A stretch of DNA of 64,000 nucleotides from Comamonadaceae bacterium CG12_big_fil_rev_8_21_14_0_65_59_15 (GCA_002786915.1 PCUV01000049.1:155601-219600), one strand, 5' to 3'; shown: positions 27,732-38,363, counted from the stretch's first letter. Translations and numbers: made by a program. The notes: generated by a model from the sequence alone, not told the origin.

Positions 27732-28361
27732 TTACTGAGCCCGTTTGAAAAACGCCAGTGCTGAACCGGCCAGTACAAACAGGCTGCCAAAGGTGCGGTT
27801 CATGGCGCGGATGTGCGCGGGCTCCTTGAGCGCGCCCAGCACCCGCGAGGCCAAAGCGGTGTAGCCCGACATCACCACCATGTCGGTAAAGGCCAGCGTG
27901 GCCCCGATGATCAGGTACTGCGGCCACAGGGGTTGATGCAAATTCATGAACTGCGGCACCACCGCCAGCAAAAACACCGTGCCCTTGGGGTTGACCACGT
28001 TGATCATCCAGGCTTTGACGATCAGCGCGCGCTGTGTCACCACCTCACCCGTGTCTGACACCGCCACCATGGGCCGCGCTGGCGCGCGCCACTGCGCTAT
28101 GCCCAGCCACACCAGATACGCCACGCCCAGCCACTTGACCACGGTAAACGCGGTGGCCGATGCCGCAATCAGCGCCCCCAGACCGGCACCGACGATCAGC
28201 AGTTGAGTCCAGATGCCCAGCACCAGGCCGAAGATGGTGACGTAGCCGTATCTGAAGCCGTGGTTCAGCCCCGCGCTCATCGAGGCAATGGCACCCGGCC
28301 CAGGTGAGATGCTGATGGCCCAGGACGCCGCAAAAAAAGCCAACCAAGTAGAAAATTCCAT
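27732..28361 (-). CDS. LysE-family amino-acid exporter
   Basis: SISPGPGAIASMSAGLNHGFRYGYVTIFGLVLG...KWLGVAYLVWLGIAQWR. Confidence 0.93.
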   Translation of the reverse strand: MEFSTWLAFFAASWAISISPGPGAIASMSAGLNHGFRYGYVTIFGLVLGIWTQLLIVGAGLGALIAASATAFTVVKWLGVAYLVWLGIAQWRAPARPMVAVSDTGEVVTQRALIVKAWMINVVNPKGTVFLLAVVPQFMNLHQPLWPQYLIIGATLAFTDMVVMSGYTALASRVLGALKEPAHIRAMNRTFGSLFVLAGSALAFFKRAQ

Positions 28362-28407
28362 GTGTCGAGTCTAATACGGCATCCAGATGATTCTCGAAAG
28401 ACATGAG

Positions 28408-29763
28408 ATGACACACACGAAAGATGCAGCATCAAACAACCCGTTGTCAGACTTTTTCAGACAGCATGGTGTGCGCGAGGTTGAATGCATTTTTGCCGAC
28501 ATCACAGGTTATCCACGCGGCAAACTCATGCCTGCAGCCAGCTTTGCCGCGGGCGCTGAACTGCGCATTTGCCAGGCGATTCCGATGCAGGCCGTCACGG
28601 GCGACTACTCCTACAACCCGGTGTTCCCCGACGCAGACCCCGACGTGCGCATGGATCCCGACTACCGCACGCTGACGCTGGCACCTTGGGCCAGCGTGCC
28701 GCGTGCCGTGGCACTGCACGATTGCGTCGAGCTCAACGGTGACCCCTGCGTGTTTGCGCCGCGCAGCGTTCTCAAAAGAGTGCTGGCGAGTTACCAGGCA
28801 CGCGGTTGGACCCCGGTGGTGGCACCCGAGATTGAGTTTTACCTCACCGCTGCCAACGCCGATCCGGCGCAGCCGCTAGCTGCACCGCTATTGCGCGCTG
28901 GGCGTCCCGAGGTGGGGCAAAGCGCGTTCAGCACGAACGCGCTCAACGACCTGGCACCGTTCTGGGACGAATTCCGTTCGGCATTGGCCACGCTGAACGT
29001 CGCTGCCGATACCTGGCTGCACGAAGTGGGCACCAGCCAGTATGAAATCAACCTGTTGCATGGCGATGCGGTCGCGGTGGCAGATCAGGCGTTTTTGTTC
29101 AAGTACGCCGCGCGTGAGATTGCGCTCAAGCATGGGCTGAACGCGGTGTTCATGGCCAAACCGATCGCGGGCAGCCCCGGCAGCTCGATGCACCTGCACC
29201 AGAGCGTGGTGGACGCGCAAGGGCGCAACATTTTCAGCCTGCCCGACGGCGCGCAAAGTCCTTTGCTGGAGCAGTTCATGGCCGGTTTGCAGGCCTATAT
29301 CCCTGATCTGATGCTGATGCTGGCGCCCAACGTCAATTCTTATCGACGCTACGTAGCAGGCAGTCAGGCGCCCATCAACCTGCAGTGGGGGTATGACAAC
29401 CGCACGGCCGGGCTGCGCGTGCCTGCCAGCACACCTGTAGCGCGGCGCGTGGAGAACCGTGTGGCCGGTGCCGACGCCAACCCTTATCTGGCCATTGCAG
29501 CCTCTTTGGCAGCGGGTCTGGCCGGCATGGAGCAGCACCTGCAAGCCACACCTGCGCTCACTGGTAACGGCTACAAGGAAACGGGCGCTCTGCCACAGCA
29601 GATGAGCGATGCGCTAGAAAAAATGGAGCACAGTTCCTTTGCAAGGCAAGCGCTTGGCCATGATTTTGTAACAGGTTACACGGCCGTCAAGAGGCTTGAA
29701 CTGGGCCAGTTTTCAAGCGAAATCAGCGCTTGGGAGCGCCGCTATTTGTTGCCGCAGGTGTGA
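28408..29763 (+). CDS. Glutamine synthetase family protein (gamma-glutamylpolyamine synthetase-like)
   Basis: VECIFADITGYPRGKLMPA...PEIEFYL...EVGTSQYEINLLHGDAVAVADQAFLFKYAAREIALKHGLNAVFMAKPIAGSPGSSMHLHQS...YDNRTAGLRVP. Confidence 0.9.
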   Translation: MTHTKDAASNNPLSDFFRQHGVREVECIFADITGYPRGKLMPAASFAAGAELRICQAIPMQAVTGDYSYNPVFPDADPDVRMDPDYRTLTLAPWASVPRAVALHDCVELNGDPCVFAPRSVLKRVLASYQARGWTPVVAPEIEFYLTAANADPAQPLAAPLLRAGRPEVGQSAFSTNALNDLAPFWDEFRSALATLNVAADTWLHEVGTSQYEINLLHGDAVAVADQAFLFKYAAREIALKHGLNAVFMAKPIAGSPGSSMHLHQSVVDAQGRNIFSLPDGAQSPLLEQFMAGLQAYIPDLMLMLAPNVNSYRRYVAGSQAPINLQWGYDNRTAGLRVPASTPVARRVENRVAGADANPYLAIAASLAAGLAGMEQHLQATPALTGNGYKETGALPQQMSDALEKMEHSSFARQALGHDFVTGYTAVKRLELGQFSSEISAWERRYLLPQV

Positions 29764-29797
29764 GCGGCCGTGGTGCTAACGCTTACGACCAGCCGCA

Positions 29798-32167
29798 CTA
29801 CTTGATACAGACCGAGCGCACCATTTTCAGGTCCGTCAGGCCCATCATGACTTTTTCCATGCCGTCCATCTTGAGAGTGCGCATGCCGCCCTCAACCGCG
29901 GCGGCAAAAACCTGGGCCACCCGTGCGCGCTCCTGAATCAGCTTCTTGATGCCTTCGTCGGCAATCAGCAGTTCGTGCAGGCCCACGCGGCCCTTGTAGC
30001 CGGTCTGGTTGCACTTATCACAACCCACGTGGCGGTAAAACTTGAGCTCGCCGTCCTGAGCGTACTGCGTCTTCCAACTGGCGATGAGCTTGTCCAGTTC
30101 GGTGTCAAAGTTGCCTTGCCAGGCCGCTGAATGACGCAGCTCCTCAGCATATTCAGTGGCGAACAGGCGCAGTTCATCGTCGTCGGGCACATAAGCTTCT
30201 TTGCAGGCGCAAAGTTTTTTGGCCAGCCGCTGCGCCAAAATACCCAGCAAGGCGTCGGCAAAATTGAACGGATCCATGCCCATGTCAAGCAAACGGGTGA
30301 TCGACTCCGGGGCTGAATTGGTATGCAAGGTGGAAAAAACCAGGTGACCGGTCAGCGACGCTTCCACACCCATGGCCACGGTTTCATGGTCGCGCGACTC
30401 ACCCACCATGATGATGTCGGGGTCGGCACGCAAAAACGCACGCATAACCAGCGCAAAATCAATGCCCGCCTTGCGGTTGATCTGCACCTGACGCAGACCC
30501 TTTTGCGTGATTTCAACCGGGTCTTCGGCGGTCCAGATTTTGGTGTCGGGCTTGTTCAGGTGCTTCAGGATCGAATGTAGCGTGGTGGTCTTGCCGGACC
30601 CGGTAGGACCGCACACGTAGAACAGCCCATAGGGTTTCTCGACCGTTCGCAGCACACGATCCATGTTGTGTGCGGTCAACCCGAGCTTGTCCAGCGGGAT
30701 CGGCTCTCCTGCGGCCAGAATCCGCATGACGACATCCTCAACACCACCGGCTGAAGGGATGGTTGCAACGCGCAGTTCAATATCCGCCGGGCCGTATTTT
30801 TTGAACTTGATCTTGCCGTCTTGCGGCTTGCGGCGCTCAGAAATATCCAGGTCACACATGATCTTCAGGCGCGTGACCATGGCCTGCCTAAAGTGCGATG
30901 GCACCTCAATGTAAGGTTGCAGCGAACCGTCCACCCGGAACCGGATGCCCGTTTTGAGCTTACCTGGCATGGGCTCGATATGGATGTCAGACACCCCCTG
31001 GTGATAAGCGTCCAGGATCACCTTGTTGACAAACTTGACCAGCTCGTTGTCGGCAGCGGCCGATTCAAGAGAGTCGTCAACACTGCCGTCTTCCATTGGC
31101 GCGCTGTCCATGTCGGCCAGCATTTCATCAATGCTGCCACCGGCATTTTCCAGTCCAAAAATCTGATTGAGCGTGTCCTGAAACTCAGCGTGCGTTGTAA
31201 CACGGTAAACAAATTTGGTGAGGCGCGGAAATACCTGCGTGACAATTCGGGAGCTACGCACTGCTTCCGGATCCAGACACATCACAATCAGCCCCTCGGG
31301 CGAGTCTTCCAGGGGAACCCAACCCTGTTCTTCTATGAACTCCCGTTTGAGAGCGCCATGCAGCGCCTCGGCCCGGATGCGGCCCTCTGCCCAAGGTTCA
31401 TAAGTCACACCAAAAAATTTGGCCAGCGAAGACCCGATCTGGCCGGACCGCACCTGGTATTGCGTGCGCAAGACATGCTCTACGGATTGTCCTTGTTCAC
31501 GCGCATCTTGCAGGCATTTTTGTAGTTCGGCGGCAGTCATGACACCTTCTGCGACCAATCCGTCGTATTTGGTGGACATGCGATAGACGCCGTCTTCGGC
31601 CCCGTGGATGCGGTGTCGAATGGCCGTGGCCAGCGTCTTGCACAGCTGTGACATGCCTTCGATCTCAAGTCCACCAAAGGTCTCGTTGTTCTTGTTGTTG
31701 ATGACCTGCAGCACACCAAAAAGAGTATCACCGTCAAGAATGGGCGACACCATCATCTGACGGGTACGGTAACCCGAGCGCTTGTCCACCTCTTTCAGGA
31801 ACGTCAGCTGCGGGTGAATTTTCTTGAGCGCATCGTCGTCATACACATCCGCAAGATTGACCGAGTCACGGCTGTAAGCGACATAGCCCGCAATGCTTTG
31901 TGGCGTGATCGGGAGTTTGAGATCGCGGCTGCTGTTGAGCCCCGTTTTCACCTTGGAAACAATGGCGGTCTGGTCATCGTTGACCACGTACAGGGTCAGA
32001 CGGTCGGCATTGAACAGCTTACAGATCTCCGCGCTTGCATCGAGCATGATTTGTTCGATGTTCTCGGTTTCGTGAATTTGCGCAGTGACATGCTGAAGTT
32101 GTTTGTAAAACAACGCTTCAAATGTCATGCCAGAGCTTTCAGTGGACGTTTTCACAGGCAGACTCAT
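29798..32167 (-). CDS. GAF-domain GspE/PilB-family secretion/pilus ATPase
   Basis: N-terminal GAF-like region, then DIHIEPMPGKLKTGIRFRVDG..., GPTGSGKTTTLHSIL, GESRDHETVAMGVEASLTGHLVFSTLHTNSAPESITRLLDMG, zinc motif CDKCNQTGYKGRVGLHELL. Confidence 0.92.
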   Translation of the reverse strand: MSLPVKTSTESSGMTFEALFYKQLQHVTAQIHETENIEQIMLDASAEICKLFNADRLTLYVVNDDQTAIVSKVKTGLNSSRDLKLPITPQSIAGYVAYSRDSVNLADVYDDDALKKIHPQLTFLKEVDKRSGYRTRQMMVSPILDGDTLFGVLQVINNKNNETFGGLEIEGMSQLCKTLATAIRHRIHGAEDGVYRMSTKYDGLVAEGVMTAAELQKCLQDAREQGQSVEHVLRTQYQVRSGQIGSSLAKFFGVTYEPWAEGRIRAEALHGALKREFIEEQGWVPLEDSPEGLIVMCLDPEAVRSSRIVTQVFPRLTKFVYRVTTHAEFQDTLNQIFGLENAGGSIDEMLADMDSAPMEDGSVDDSLESAAADNELVKFVNKVILDAYHQGVSDIHIEPMPGKLKTGIRFRVDGSLQPYIEVPSHFRQAMVTRLKIMCDLDISERRKPQDGKIKFKKYGPADIELRVATIPSAGGVEDVVMRILAAGEPIPLDKLGLTAHNMDRVLRTVEKPYGLFYVCGPTGSGKTTTLHSILKHLNKPDTKIWTAEDPVEITQKGLRQVQINRKAGIDFALVMRAFLRADPDIIMVGESRDHETVAMGVEASLTGHLVFSTLHTNSAPESITRLLDMGMDPFNFADALLGILAQRLAKKLCACKEAYVPDDDELRLFATEYAEELRHSAAWQGNFDTELDKLIASWKTQYAQDGELKFYRHVGCDKCNQTGYKGRVGLHELLIADEGIKKLIQERARVAQVFAAAVEGGMRTLKMDGMEKVMMGLTDLKMVRSVCIK

Positions 32168-32226
32168 AAAAAGGTGACGTCAATCAAGCCATTTGATAAC
32201 GCCAAAAATCCAACACGAATCACCAT

Positions 32227-32862
32227 TCAGGCCTGAAAAAACTGCATTTCTATCCCCGCGAGCTTGATTCGGTCGCCTGACTTCAAAACACAGGGGCTTT
32301 CGCCAATACTTTCATCATTGATCAACATGCGCTCCGTCCCCTCGACATGATGCACAAAATAACTGCTACGGCGCTGCGTGATGACTGCAACCGACACACC
32401 GGGCTTACCGATGGTGGTGACGACCTTGGTCAACGCCATTTCCCGTCCAGCCAACGGGCCGGACAACACTTTGACCAAACCGCGAAGTGACTCTGTTGCA
32501 GGGGCTGCGGCAGGCCGCTGGGACGCAGCCAATTCAGCCGATTCAGCCAACGTGGGAGACCTCGGAGCGACCGCCGACTCTACCTCAAATTTCAGTCGGT
32601 ACTTACCCATTTCAAGGATATCGCCATGCCGCAGTTCTTCTCTGGTGATGGACTTGCCGCCAAGATAGGTTCCGTTGGTGCTGTGAAGGTCTTCGACAGT
32701 TACATGACCGCCCAGCCTATGTAAAACAGCGTGTTCACCGCTGACAGTCAAATTATCAAGCACAATGTCGTTGTACGGCCTGCGCCCCAACGTGGTCAAT
32801 TCTTTGGTCAGTGTCACCTCGTTCAGGACTGCTCCGTCCATCATGATTGTTACTTTGGGCAT
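32227..32862 (-). CDS. FHA-domain protein (tandem FHA)
   Basis: TLGRRPYNDIVLDNLTVSGEHAVLHRLGGHVTVEDLHSTNGTYLGGKSI plus a second degenerate FHA. Confidence 0.9.
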   Translation of the reverse strand: MPKVTIMMDGAVLNEVTLTKELTTLGRRPYNDIVLDNLTVSGEHAVLHRLGGHVTVEDLHSTNGTYLGGKSITREELRHGDILEMGKYRLKFEVESAVAPRSPTLAESAELAASQRPAAAPATESLRGLVKVLSGPLAGREMALTKVVTTIGKPGVSVAVITQRRSSYFVHHVEGTERMLINDESIGESPCVLKSGDRIKLAGIEMQFFQA

Positions 32863-32957
32863 GGAAACCTCCTGTCAGGTGCAGTATATTGGTTTTGCAC
32901 AGGTTGAGGACACTCTCTGCATCACTCTGGCGTGCTGCCATGCACGAAACACCCCTG

Positions 32958-33716
32958 TCAAGCCGCCCCAAGGGTTTGCGGTTGCACCCAGATCAACACA
33001 ACGCTGACATTGTCGCGCCCCCCATGTGCAATCGCCTGCCTGACCAGCGCATCGGCTTGCCTGGCCAGGTCAGGCTTGCCGTCCAAAATAGCTGCAATCT
33101 CGGCGTCTGAAACCATGTCATTGAGACCGTCTGAACACATCAGGTAAAGATCATCTTCTTGAACAATGTGTGTATGAATTTCTAGCCGAATGTCGGTTTC
33201 AACACCGAGTGCCCGCGTCAACAAATGACGCCCGGGCGCAACGGCTGCTTGCGCGCTTGTGAGCAAGCCGGCGTCCACCTGCTCCTGCAAAAATGAATGG
33301 TCCTTGGTGATTTGTTCAAGTCGCCCGTCGCGCAAACGATAGCAGCGTGAATCACCTATATGGCCGAGCACCAGATGCGAACCCCTGAAAACGCCCACAA
33401 CCAGGGTCGTTCCCATGCCTGCACACTGGGAATGGGCACTGGCCGCGTTCAAAATAGCCCGATTGACCTGCTCGGTAAAAAACTGAAGCTTGCTGACGAT
33501 GTGCTGGGGCACAAGATGATCACCGGTGGTCAGCCAACCAGCCAACGCGTTGTGAAGTAAGCCGGTGGCCATGCCGCTGGCGACTTCACCGGCGTTGTAA
33601 CCGCCCATACCGTCAGCCAGCACAACAATGCCTTGATCGGCATTGATGGCCAGTGCATCTTCGTTGTTGGAACGAACGGAACCGGCGTCGGTCAGGCCGT
33701 AAAAACGGTATTGCAT
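32958..33716 (-). CDS. PP2C-family Ser/Thr protein phosphatase
   Basis: MQYRFYGLTDAGSVRSNNEDALAI...VLADGMGGYNAGEVAS...GHIGDSRCYRLRDGRLEQITKDHS...MCSDGLNDMV. Confidence 0.95.
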   Translation of the reverse strand: MQYRFYGLTDAGSVRSNNEDALAINADQGIVVLADGMGGYNAGEVASGMATGLLHNALAGWLTTGDHLVPQHIVSKLQFFTEQVNRAILNAASAHSQCAGMGTTLVVGVFRGSHLVLGHIGDSRCYRLRDGRLEQITKDHSFLQEQVDAGLLTSAQAAVAPGRHLLTRALGVETDIRLEIHTHIVQEDDLYLMCSDGLNDMVSDAEIAAILDGKPDLARQADALVRQAIAHGGRDNVSVVLIWVQPQTLGAA

Positions 33717-33791
33717 CGTGGCGTCGGGTACACAGATGGTGTTGTCGCCCTCATTGTGGCAGGCAGGAACGCCATTTTGGGTCTGCACCAG

Positions 33792-34499
33792 TCACGTCGC
33801 CTGACGTGGTTTGCCCTGCGCCCGGCGTTTCAAAAAAGTGCCTATCAGCAGCACCAGTACGGTGCCAATCAGCCCCAGCGCGTAATGCCAGGGGCGGCCT
33901 TGTGGCACATATGCCGTCAGCGCCGGATCGGAGTGCGCCATGGTCAGGGCGATCCAGCCCAGCAGCATGCCACCGAGGTTGATGATGAACGGGAAACGGT
34001 CCATCAGCTTCAAAATCAATTGGCTGCCGCCGATGATCAGCGGAATACTGACCAGCAGACCAAAAATGACCAGCGTCAACTGATGTTGCTCCCCTGCGGT
34101 GGTGGCGGCACCGGCAATCGCCATCACGTTATCCAGGCTCATCACCAAGTCGGCAATGATGACGGTTTTGACCGCGGTCCAGAGCTTGGCGCTGGTTTGC
34201 AGGGTGGAGTGTCCTTCTTCTTGCGGCACCATCAGCTTTACCCCGATCCAGAACAGCAAGGCCGCGCCCACCAGCTTCAGGTAGGGAATTTGCAGCAGCG
34301 TCAGCGCAAAGGCAATCAGAATGACGCGCAACACAATCGCCCCCGCCGTGCCCAGCATGATGCCCTTGAGCCGCTGATGTGCAGGCAACCCCCGGCAAGC
34401 CATGGCAATCACCACAGCGTTGTCACCCCCAAGCAGGATGTCGATCAAAATGATCTGGCCTACGGCAACCCAGAAGTGAACGGTCAGAAATTCTTCCAT
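33792..34499 (-). CDS. TerC-family membrane protein
   Basis: ILIDILLGGDNAVVIAMACRGLP...IADLVMSLDNVMAIAGAA. Confidence 0.93.
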   Translation of the reverse strand: MEEFLTVHFWVAVGQIILIDILLGGDNAVVIAMACRGLPAHQRLKGIMLGTAGAIVLRVILIAFALTLLQIPYLKLVGAALLFWIGVKLMVPQEEGHSTLQTSAKLWTAVKTVIIADLVMSLDNVMAIAGAATTAGEQHQLTLVIFGLLVSIPLIIGGSQLILKLMDRFPFIINLGGMLLGWIALTMAHSDPALTAYVPQGRPWHYALGLIGTVLVLLIGTFLKRRAQGKPRQAT

Positions 34500-34548
34500 G
34501 ACAGATGGTCTGCGGCAGGTTTCCAGGAATCGCCCATGCTGGGCGCAC

Positions 34549-34586
34549 AAAATAAAAGCCGGATTGTCCCTCAGGGCATCCGGCTT
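34549..34586 (-). terminator. Rho-independent terminator after sucCD
   Basis: Minus strand AAGCCGGATGCCCTGAGGGACAATCCGGCTTTTATTTT. Confidence 0.8.
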
Positions 34587-34604
34587 GCGTGGGATTAACC
34601 GCTA

Positions 34605-35498
34605 TTACAGCATGGCCTTGAGCAGTCTGCCCATTTCAGACGGGTTGCGCGTGACCTTGAAGCCGCATTCTTCCATCACCGCCAATTTGGCTTCTGCGGT
34701 GTCACCACCGCCCGAGATCAGCGCACCGGCGTGGCCCATGCGCTTGCCAGCGGGTGCCGTTACGCCAGCGATAAAGCCGACGATGGGTTTTTTCATGTTG
34801 GCTTTGCACCAGCGCGCCGCCTCGGCTTCGTCCGGACCGCCGATTTCACCAATCATGATCACGGCGTCGGTATCGGGGTCGTCGTTGAAGGCGCGCATCA
34901 CGTCGATGTGCTTCAAGCCATTGATCGGGTCGCCGCCAATGCCTACAGCGCTGCTTTGGCCAATGCCCAACTCGGTGAGTTGCGCCACGGCTTCGTAGGT
35001 CAGCGTACCGGAGCGGCTCACCACACCGACACGGCCTTTGCGGTGGATGTGACCGGGCATGATGCCGATCTTGATTTCGTCAGGCGTAATCAAACCCGGG
35101 CAATTCGGGCCCAGCAGCAGGGTCTTTTTGCCGCCTGCGGCTTCTTTGGCTTTCATGCGGTTGCGCACTTCGAGCATGTCGCGGATTGGAATGCCTTCGG
35201 TAATGCAGATGGCCAGATCCAGGTTGGCCTCGGCGGCCTCCCAGATGGCGGCAGCGGCACCGGCCGGCGGCACATAAATCACGCTAACAGTGGCACCCGT
35301 GGCGGCAGCAGCGTCTTTGACCGAGGCGTAAATCGGGATGTTGAAGATCGATTCGCCGGCCTTTTTTGGGTTCACACCAGCGACAAAACAGTTTTTGCCG
35401 TTCGCGTATTCCTGGCATTTTTCAGTATGAAATTGCCCGGTCTTGCCGGTAATCCCCTGGGTGATGACTTTGGTGTCTTTATTGATGAAGATGGACAT
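34605..35498 (-). CDS. sucD: Succinate-CoA ligase subunit alpha
   Basis: MSIFINKDTKVITQGITGKTGQFHTEKCQEYANG...GPNCPGLITP...GHAGALISGGGDTAEAK. Confidence 0.97.
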   Translation of the reverse strand: MSIFINKDTKVITQGITGKTGQFHTEKCQEYANGKNCFVAGVNPKKAGESIFNIPIYASVKDAAAATGATVSVIYVPPAGAAAAIWEAAEANLDLAICITEGIPIRDMLEVRNRMKAKEAAGGKKTLLLGPNCPGLITPDEIKIGIMPGHIHRKGRVGVVSRSGTLTYEAVAQLTELGIGQSSAVGIGGDPINGLKHIDVMRAFNDDPDTDAVIMIGEIGGPDEAEAARWCKANMKKPIVGFIAGVTAPAGKRMGHAGALISGGGDTAEAKLAVMEECGFKVTRNPSEMGRLLKAML

Positions 35499-35508
35499 TT
35501 TTGATCCT

Positions 35509-35562
35509 AATCAGTTGAGGACAGAGCTGGCTCGTTGCACGTAGCTGCGGTCTGTCCCGCAA
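35509..35562 (+). repeat. Third copy of the AATCAGTTGRGGACAGAGC hairpin repeat, in the sucC-sucD gap
   Basis: AATCAGTTGAGGACAGAGCTGGCTCGTTGCACGTAGCTGCGGTCTGTCCCGCAA. Confidence 0.8.
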
Positions 35563-35571
35563 GGTTTCACA

Positions 35572-36735
35572 TTATTTGGCCACCGCTTTGACAGACGCTT
35601 GCGCCGCGTCTGCCATGGTGTCCACCGAGATGATGGGCAGACCACTGTCGGCCAGCAGCTTTTTGCCCAGCTCTTCGTTGGTGCCCTTCATGCGCACGAT
35701 CAGTGGCACGCTCAGGTTGGTCGCCTTGCAAGCAGCGATGATGCCAGTGGCAATGGTGTCGCAGCGCATGATGCCGCCAAAAATATTCACCAGAATGGCC
35801 TTGACCTTGGGGTTCTTGAGCATGATCTTGAACGCTTCGGTGACCTTTTCGGGAGTGGCGCCGCCGCCCACGTCCAAAAAGTTGGCCGGCTCGGCGCCAA
35901 ACAGCTTGATGGTGTCCATCGTGGCCATGGCCAAACCAGCACCGTTGACCAGGCAGCCAATGCTGCCGTCCAGGCTGATGTAGGCCAGGTCAAATTTGGA
36001 GGCTTCGATCTCGGCCGGGTCTTCTTCGTCCAGATCGCGCAGGGCGGTGATTTCCGGATGCCGGAACATCGCGTTGTCGTCAAAGTTGAACTTGGCGTCC
36101 AGGGCGATGATGTTGCCTTTGCCGTCACGATTGAGCGGATTGATCTCGACCAGCGACGCGTCGGTGTCCATGTAGCACTTGTAGAGCTTTTGGCAGACGT
36201 CGATGAACTGCGCCTGCGAATCGGCGGGCATGGCCACGCCGCGTGCAATTTCCTCACCTTGCGCCTGCGTCAAACCCACCAGCGGATCGACAAACACCTT
36301 GGCAATTTTTTCGGGAGTCTTGCTCGCCACTTCCTCGATGTCCATGCCGCCTTCGCTGGAGGCAATGAAGGCTACTTTTTGCGACGCACGATCGGTCACC
36401 ACCGACAGGTAATACTCTTTCTGGATGTCGGCACCGTCTTCGATGTAGAGGCGGCGCACCTTCTGGCCGAACGGTCCGGTTTGGTGCGTTTTGAGCTGCA
36501 TGCCCAGAATCTCGCCCGCCAGACGACGCACGTCATCGATGGTCTTGGCCACTTTAACGCCACCGCCCTTGCCACGGCCACCAGCATGAATTTGAGCCTT
36601 GACGACCCACACCGGGCCGCCGAGTTTTTGTGCGGCTTCCACCGCTTCTTGAACGGTGAAAGCTGCGATGCCGCGTGGCACTGGTACACCGAACTGACGC
36701 AAGATCTCCTTGCCTTGGTACTCGTGAATTTTCAT
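35572..36735 (-). CDS. sucC: Succinate-CoA ligase subunit beta
   Basis: [61 protein letters not shown]. Confidence 0.97.
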   Translation of the reverse strand: MKIHEYQGKEILRQFGVPVPRGIAAFTVQEAVEAAQKLGGPVWVVKAQIHAGGRGKGGGVKVAKTIDDVRRLAGEILGMQLKTHQTGPFGQKVRRLYIEDGADIQKEYYLSVVTDRASQKVAFIASSEGGMDIEEVASKTPEKIAKVFVDPLVGLTQAQGEEIARGVAMPADSQAQFIDVCQKLYKCYMDTDASLVEINPLNRDGKGNIIALDAKFNFDDNAMFRHPEITALRDLDEEDPAEIEASKFDLAYISLDGSIGCLVNGAGLAMATMDTIKLFGAEPANFLDVGGGATPEKVTEAFKIMLKNPKVKAILVNIFGGIMRCDTIATGIIAACKATNLSVPLIVRMKGTNEELGKKLLADSGLPIISVDTMADAAQASVKAVAK

Positions 36736-36899
36736 GAGCTCTTTCTCTCAGAAATGAATAAGAAAAGTCGCTACGCGCAAGCCTGGTAGGCGTGGGCAGT
36801 GGCCGCCGATTGAAACAGCTTCGGACTGTATCATGGTGCACTGCGTCAATCTTGAAGCAGTCTTACAACGCAGCCACTTTTCGACCCCTCTCATTCACC

Positions 36900-37835
36900 A
36901 TGCAAAAAATTTTTATCGACGGCGAAGCCGGTACCACGGGTTTGCAAATTCGTGAACGCCTGCAACACCTGCCGGGCATTGAGTTGCTGGGCATTGCTGC
37001 GGAACAACGTAAAAACCCCCACGTCAAACGCGCGGTAATGGCGCAAGCCGACCTGGTGGTGCTGTGCCTGCACGACGACGCTGCTATTGAATCTGTTGCA
37101 ATGATCGACCAGATGGCAGGGGCTAGTGGTCAAAAAGGTCCAAAGATTATTGATGCCTCCACGGCGCACCGCACGGCACCAGGCTGGGTGTATGGCTTTG
37201 CCGAGCTGGCCCCTGGGCAGCGCGATGCGATTCGCAAGTCGCGCCGCGTGGCCAACCCGGGCTGTTATGCCACCGGGGCCATCGCGCTGATCCGCCCGCT
37301 GGTGGACGCAGCGCTGCTGCCGCGCGACTTTCCGCTGTGTTTGCCCGCTGTCAGCGGGTTTTCTGGCGGCGGACGGCAGATGATCGAGGCTTATGAGCAA
37401 GGTGCCGCGCCCGCTTACGAACTCTACGGACTGGGTCTGAAGCACAAGCATGTCCCCGAGATCATGGCCTGCACTGGCCTGACGCGTCGCCCGCTGTTTG
37501 TGCCATCGGTGGGCAATTTCAAGCAAGGCATGCTGGTGCAGCTGCCCCTCCATCTGGATCTGCTGCCGGGCAAGCCAACGGTGGCCGATCTGCAAGAGGC
37601 GCTGGTGCGTCATTACGCGGGCAGTACCTGGGTCAGGGTGATGGACGTCCCACCCGACAACAAGCTCGACGCTGTGGCGCTGGCCGGGCAGGACGTGATG
37701 GAGTTGCGCGTTTTTGGCAACCGGGATGCCGCCGACGGTTTCCGGCACGCGCTGCTGGTGGCGCGTCTGGACAATTTGGGCAAGGGCGCCAGTGGTGCCG
37801 CTGTGCAAAACCTTCAGTTGATGCTGGGGCTGTAG
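36900..37835 (+). CDS. argC: N-acetyl-gamma-glutamyl-phosphate reductase (type 2)
   Basis: [32 protein letters not shown]...[21 protein letters not shown]...[20 protein letters not shown]. Confidence 0.93.
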   Translation: MQKIFIDGEAGTTGLQIRERLQHLPGIELLGIAAEQRKNPHVKRAVMAQADLVVLCLHDDAAIESVAMIDQMAGASGQKGPKIIDASTAHRTAPGWVYGFAELAPGQRDAIRKSRRVANPGCYATGAIALIRPLVDAALLPRDFPLCLPAVSGFSGGGRQMIEAYEQGAAPAYELYGLGLKHKHVPEIMACTGLTRRPLFVPSVGNFKQGMLVQLPLHLDLLPGKPTVADLQEALVRHYAGSTWVRVMDVPPDNKLDAVALAGQDVMELRVFGNRDAADGFRHALLVARLDNLGKGASGAAVQNLQLMLGL

Positions 37836-37858
37836 CCCTGCGCCTCGGTGTCTGGCGC

Positions 37859-38308
37859 TCAGTCGTCGCTGCCTCCAGCAAGCACACGCTGGATCACGTC
37901 GCCGCCAAAACCGCGAGACGCCAAAAAGCGCGACTGACGGGCGCGTTCGTTGCCGTCGGCGGGCGGGGATCCGAATTTTTTGCGCCAGATTTCCTGGGCG
38001 CGCTTTTGTTCGGTCTGGCGCAATTGCCCGACGGCGTCATCCACGGCGTCTGAACCCAGCCCCTTGCCGGACAGCTCCTGGCGGATGCGCGCGGCACCGA
38101 ATTTGCCAGCGCGCCGATGCACGACCGACGCAATGACCCGCTCTTCGCTGATGAAGCCCTTGGCCTGCAGATCGTCCAGCACGGCCGCGAGCTGCCCCGG
38201 TTGCTCTTCAAAACGCGCCAGCTTGCGTTCCAGCTCGCGCCGGGAATGCTCGCGCATGCTTTGCAGCTTGAGTGCGCGACCGGTCAGCGACAGGGTGGGG
38301 AAAGCCAT
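37859..38308 (-). CDS. recX: Regulatory protein RecX
   Basis: LKLQSMREHSRRELERKLARFEEQPGQLAAVLDDLQAKGFISEERVIASVVHRRAGKFGAARIRQELSGKGL; downstream of recA. Confidence 0.93.
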   Translation of the reverse strand: MAFPTLSLTGRALKLQSMREHSRRELERKLARFEEQPGQLAAVLDDLQAKGFISEERVIASVVHRRAGKFGAARIRQELSGKGLGSDAVDDAVGQLRQTEQKRAQEIWRKKFGSPPADGNERARQSRFLASRGFGGDVIQRVLAGGSDD

Positions 38309-38329
38309 GGATTGCGCTCAATTGCTACA

Positions 38330-38363
38330 AATAAAATAACTACATGTGCTTTATTTATAAGGG

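Noticed and set aside
35599-36789. 396-aa plus-strand ORF opposite sucC
   Set aside because: Antisense shadow of sucC.
36891-37808. 305-aa minus-strand ORF opposite argC
   Set aside because: Antisense shadow of argC.
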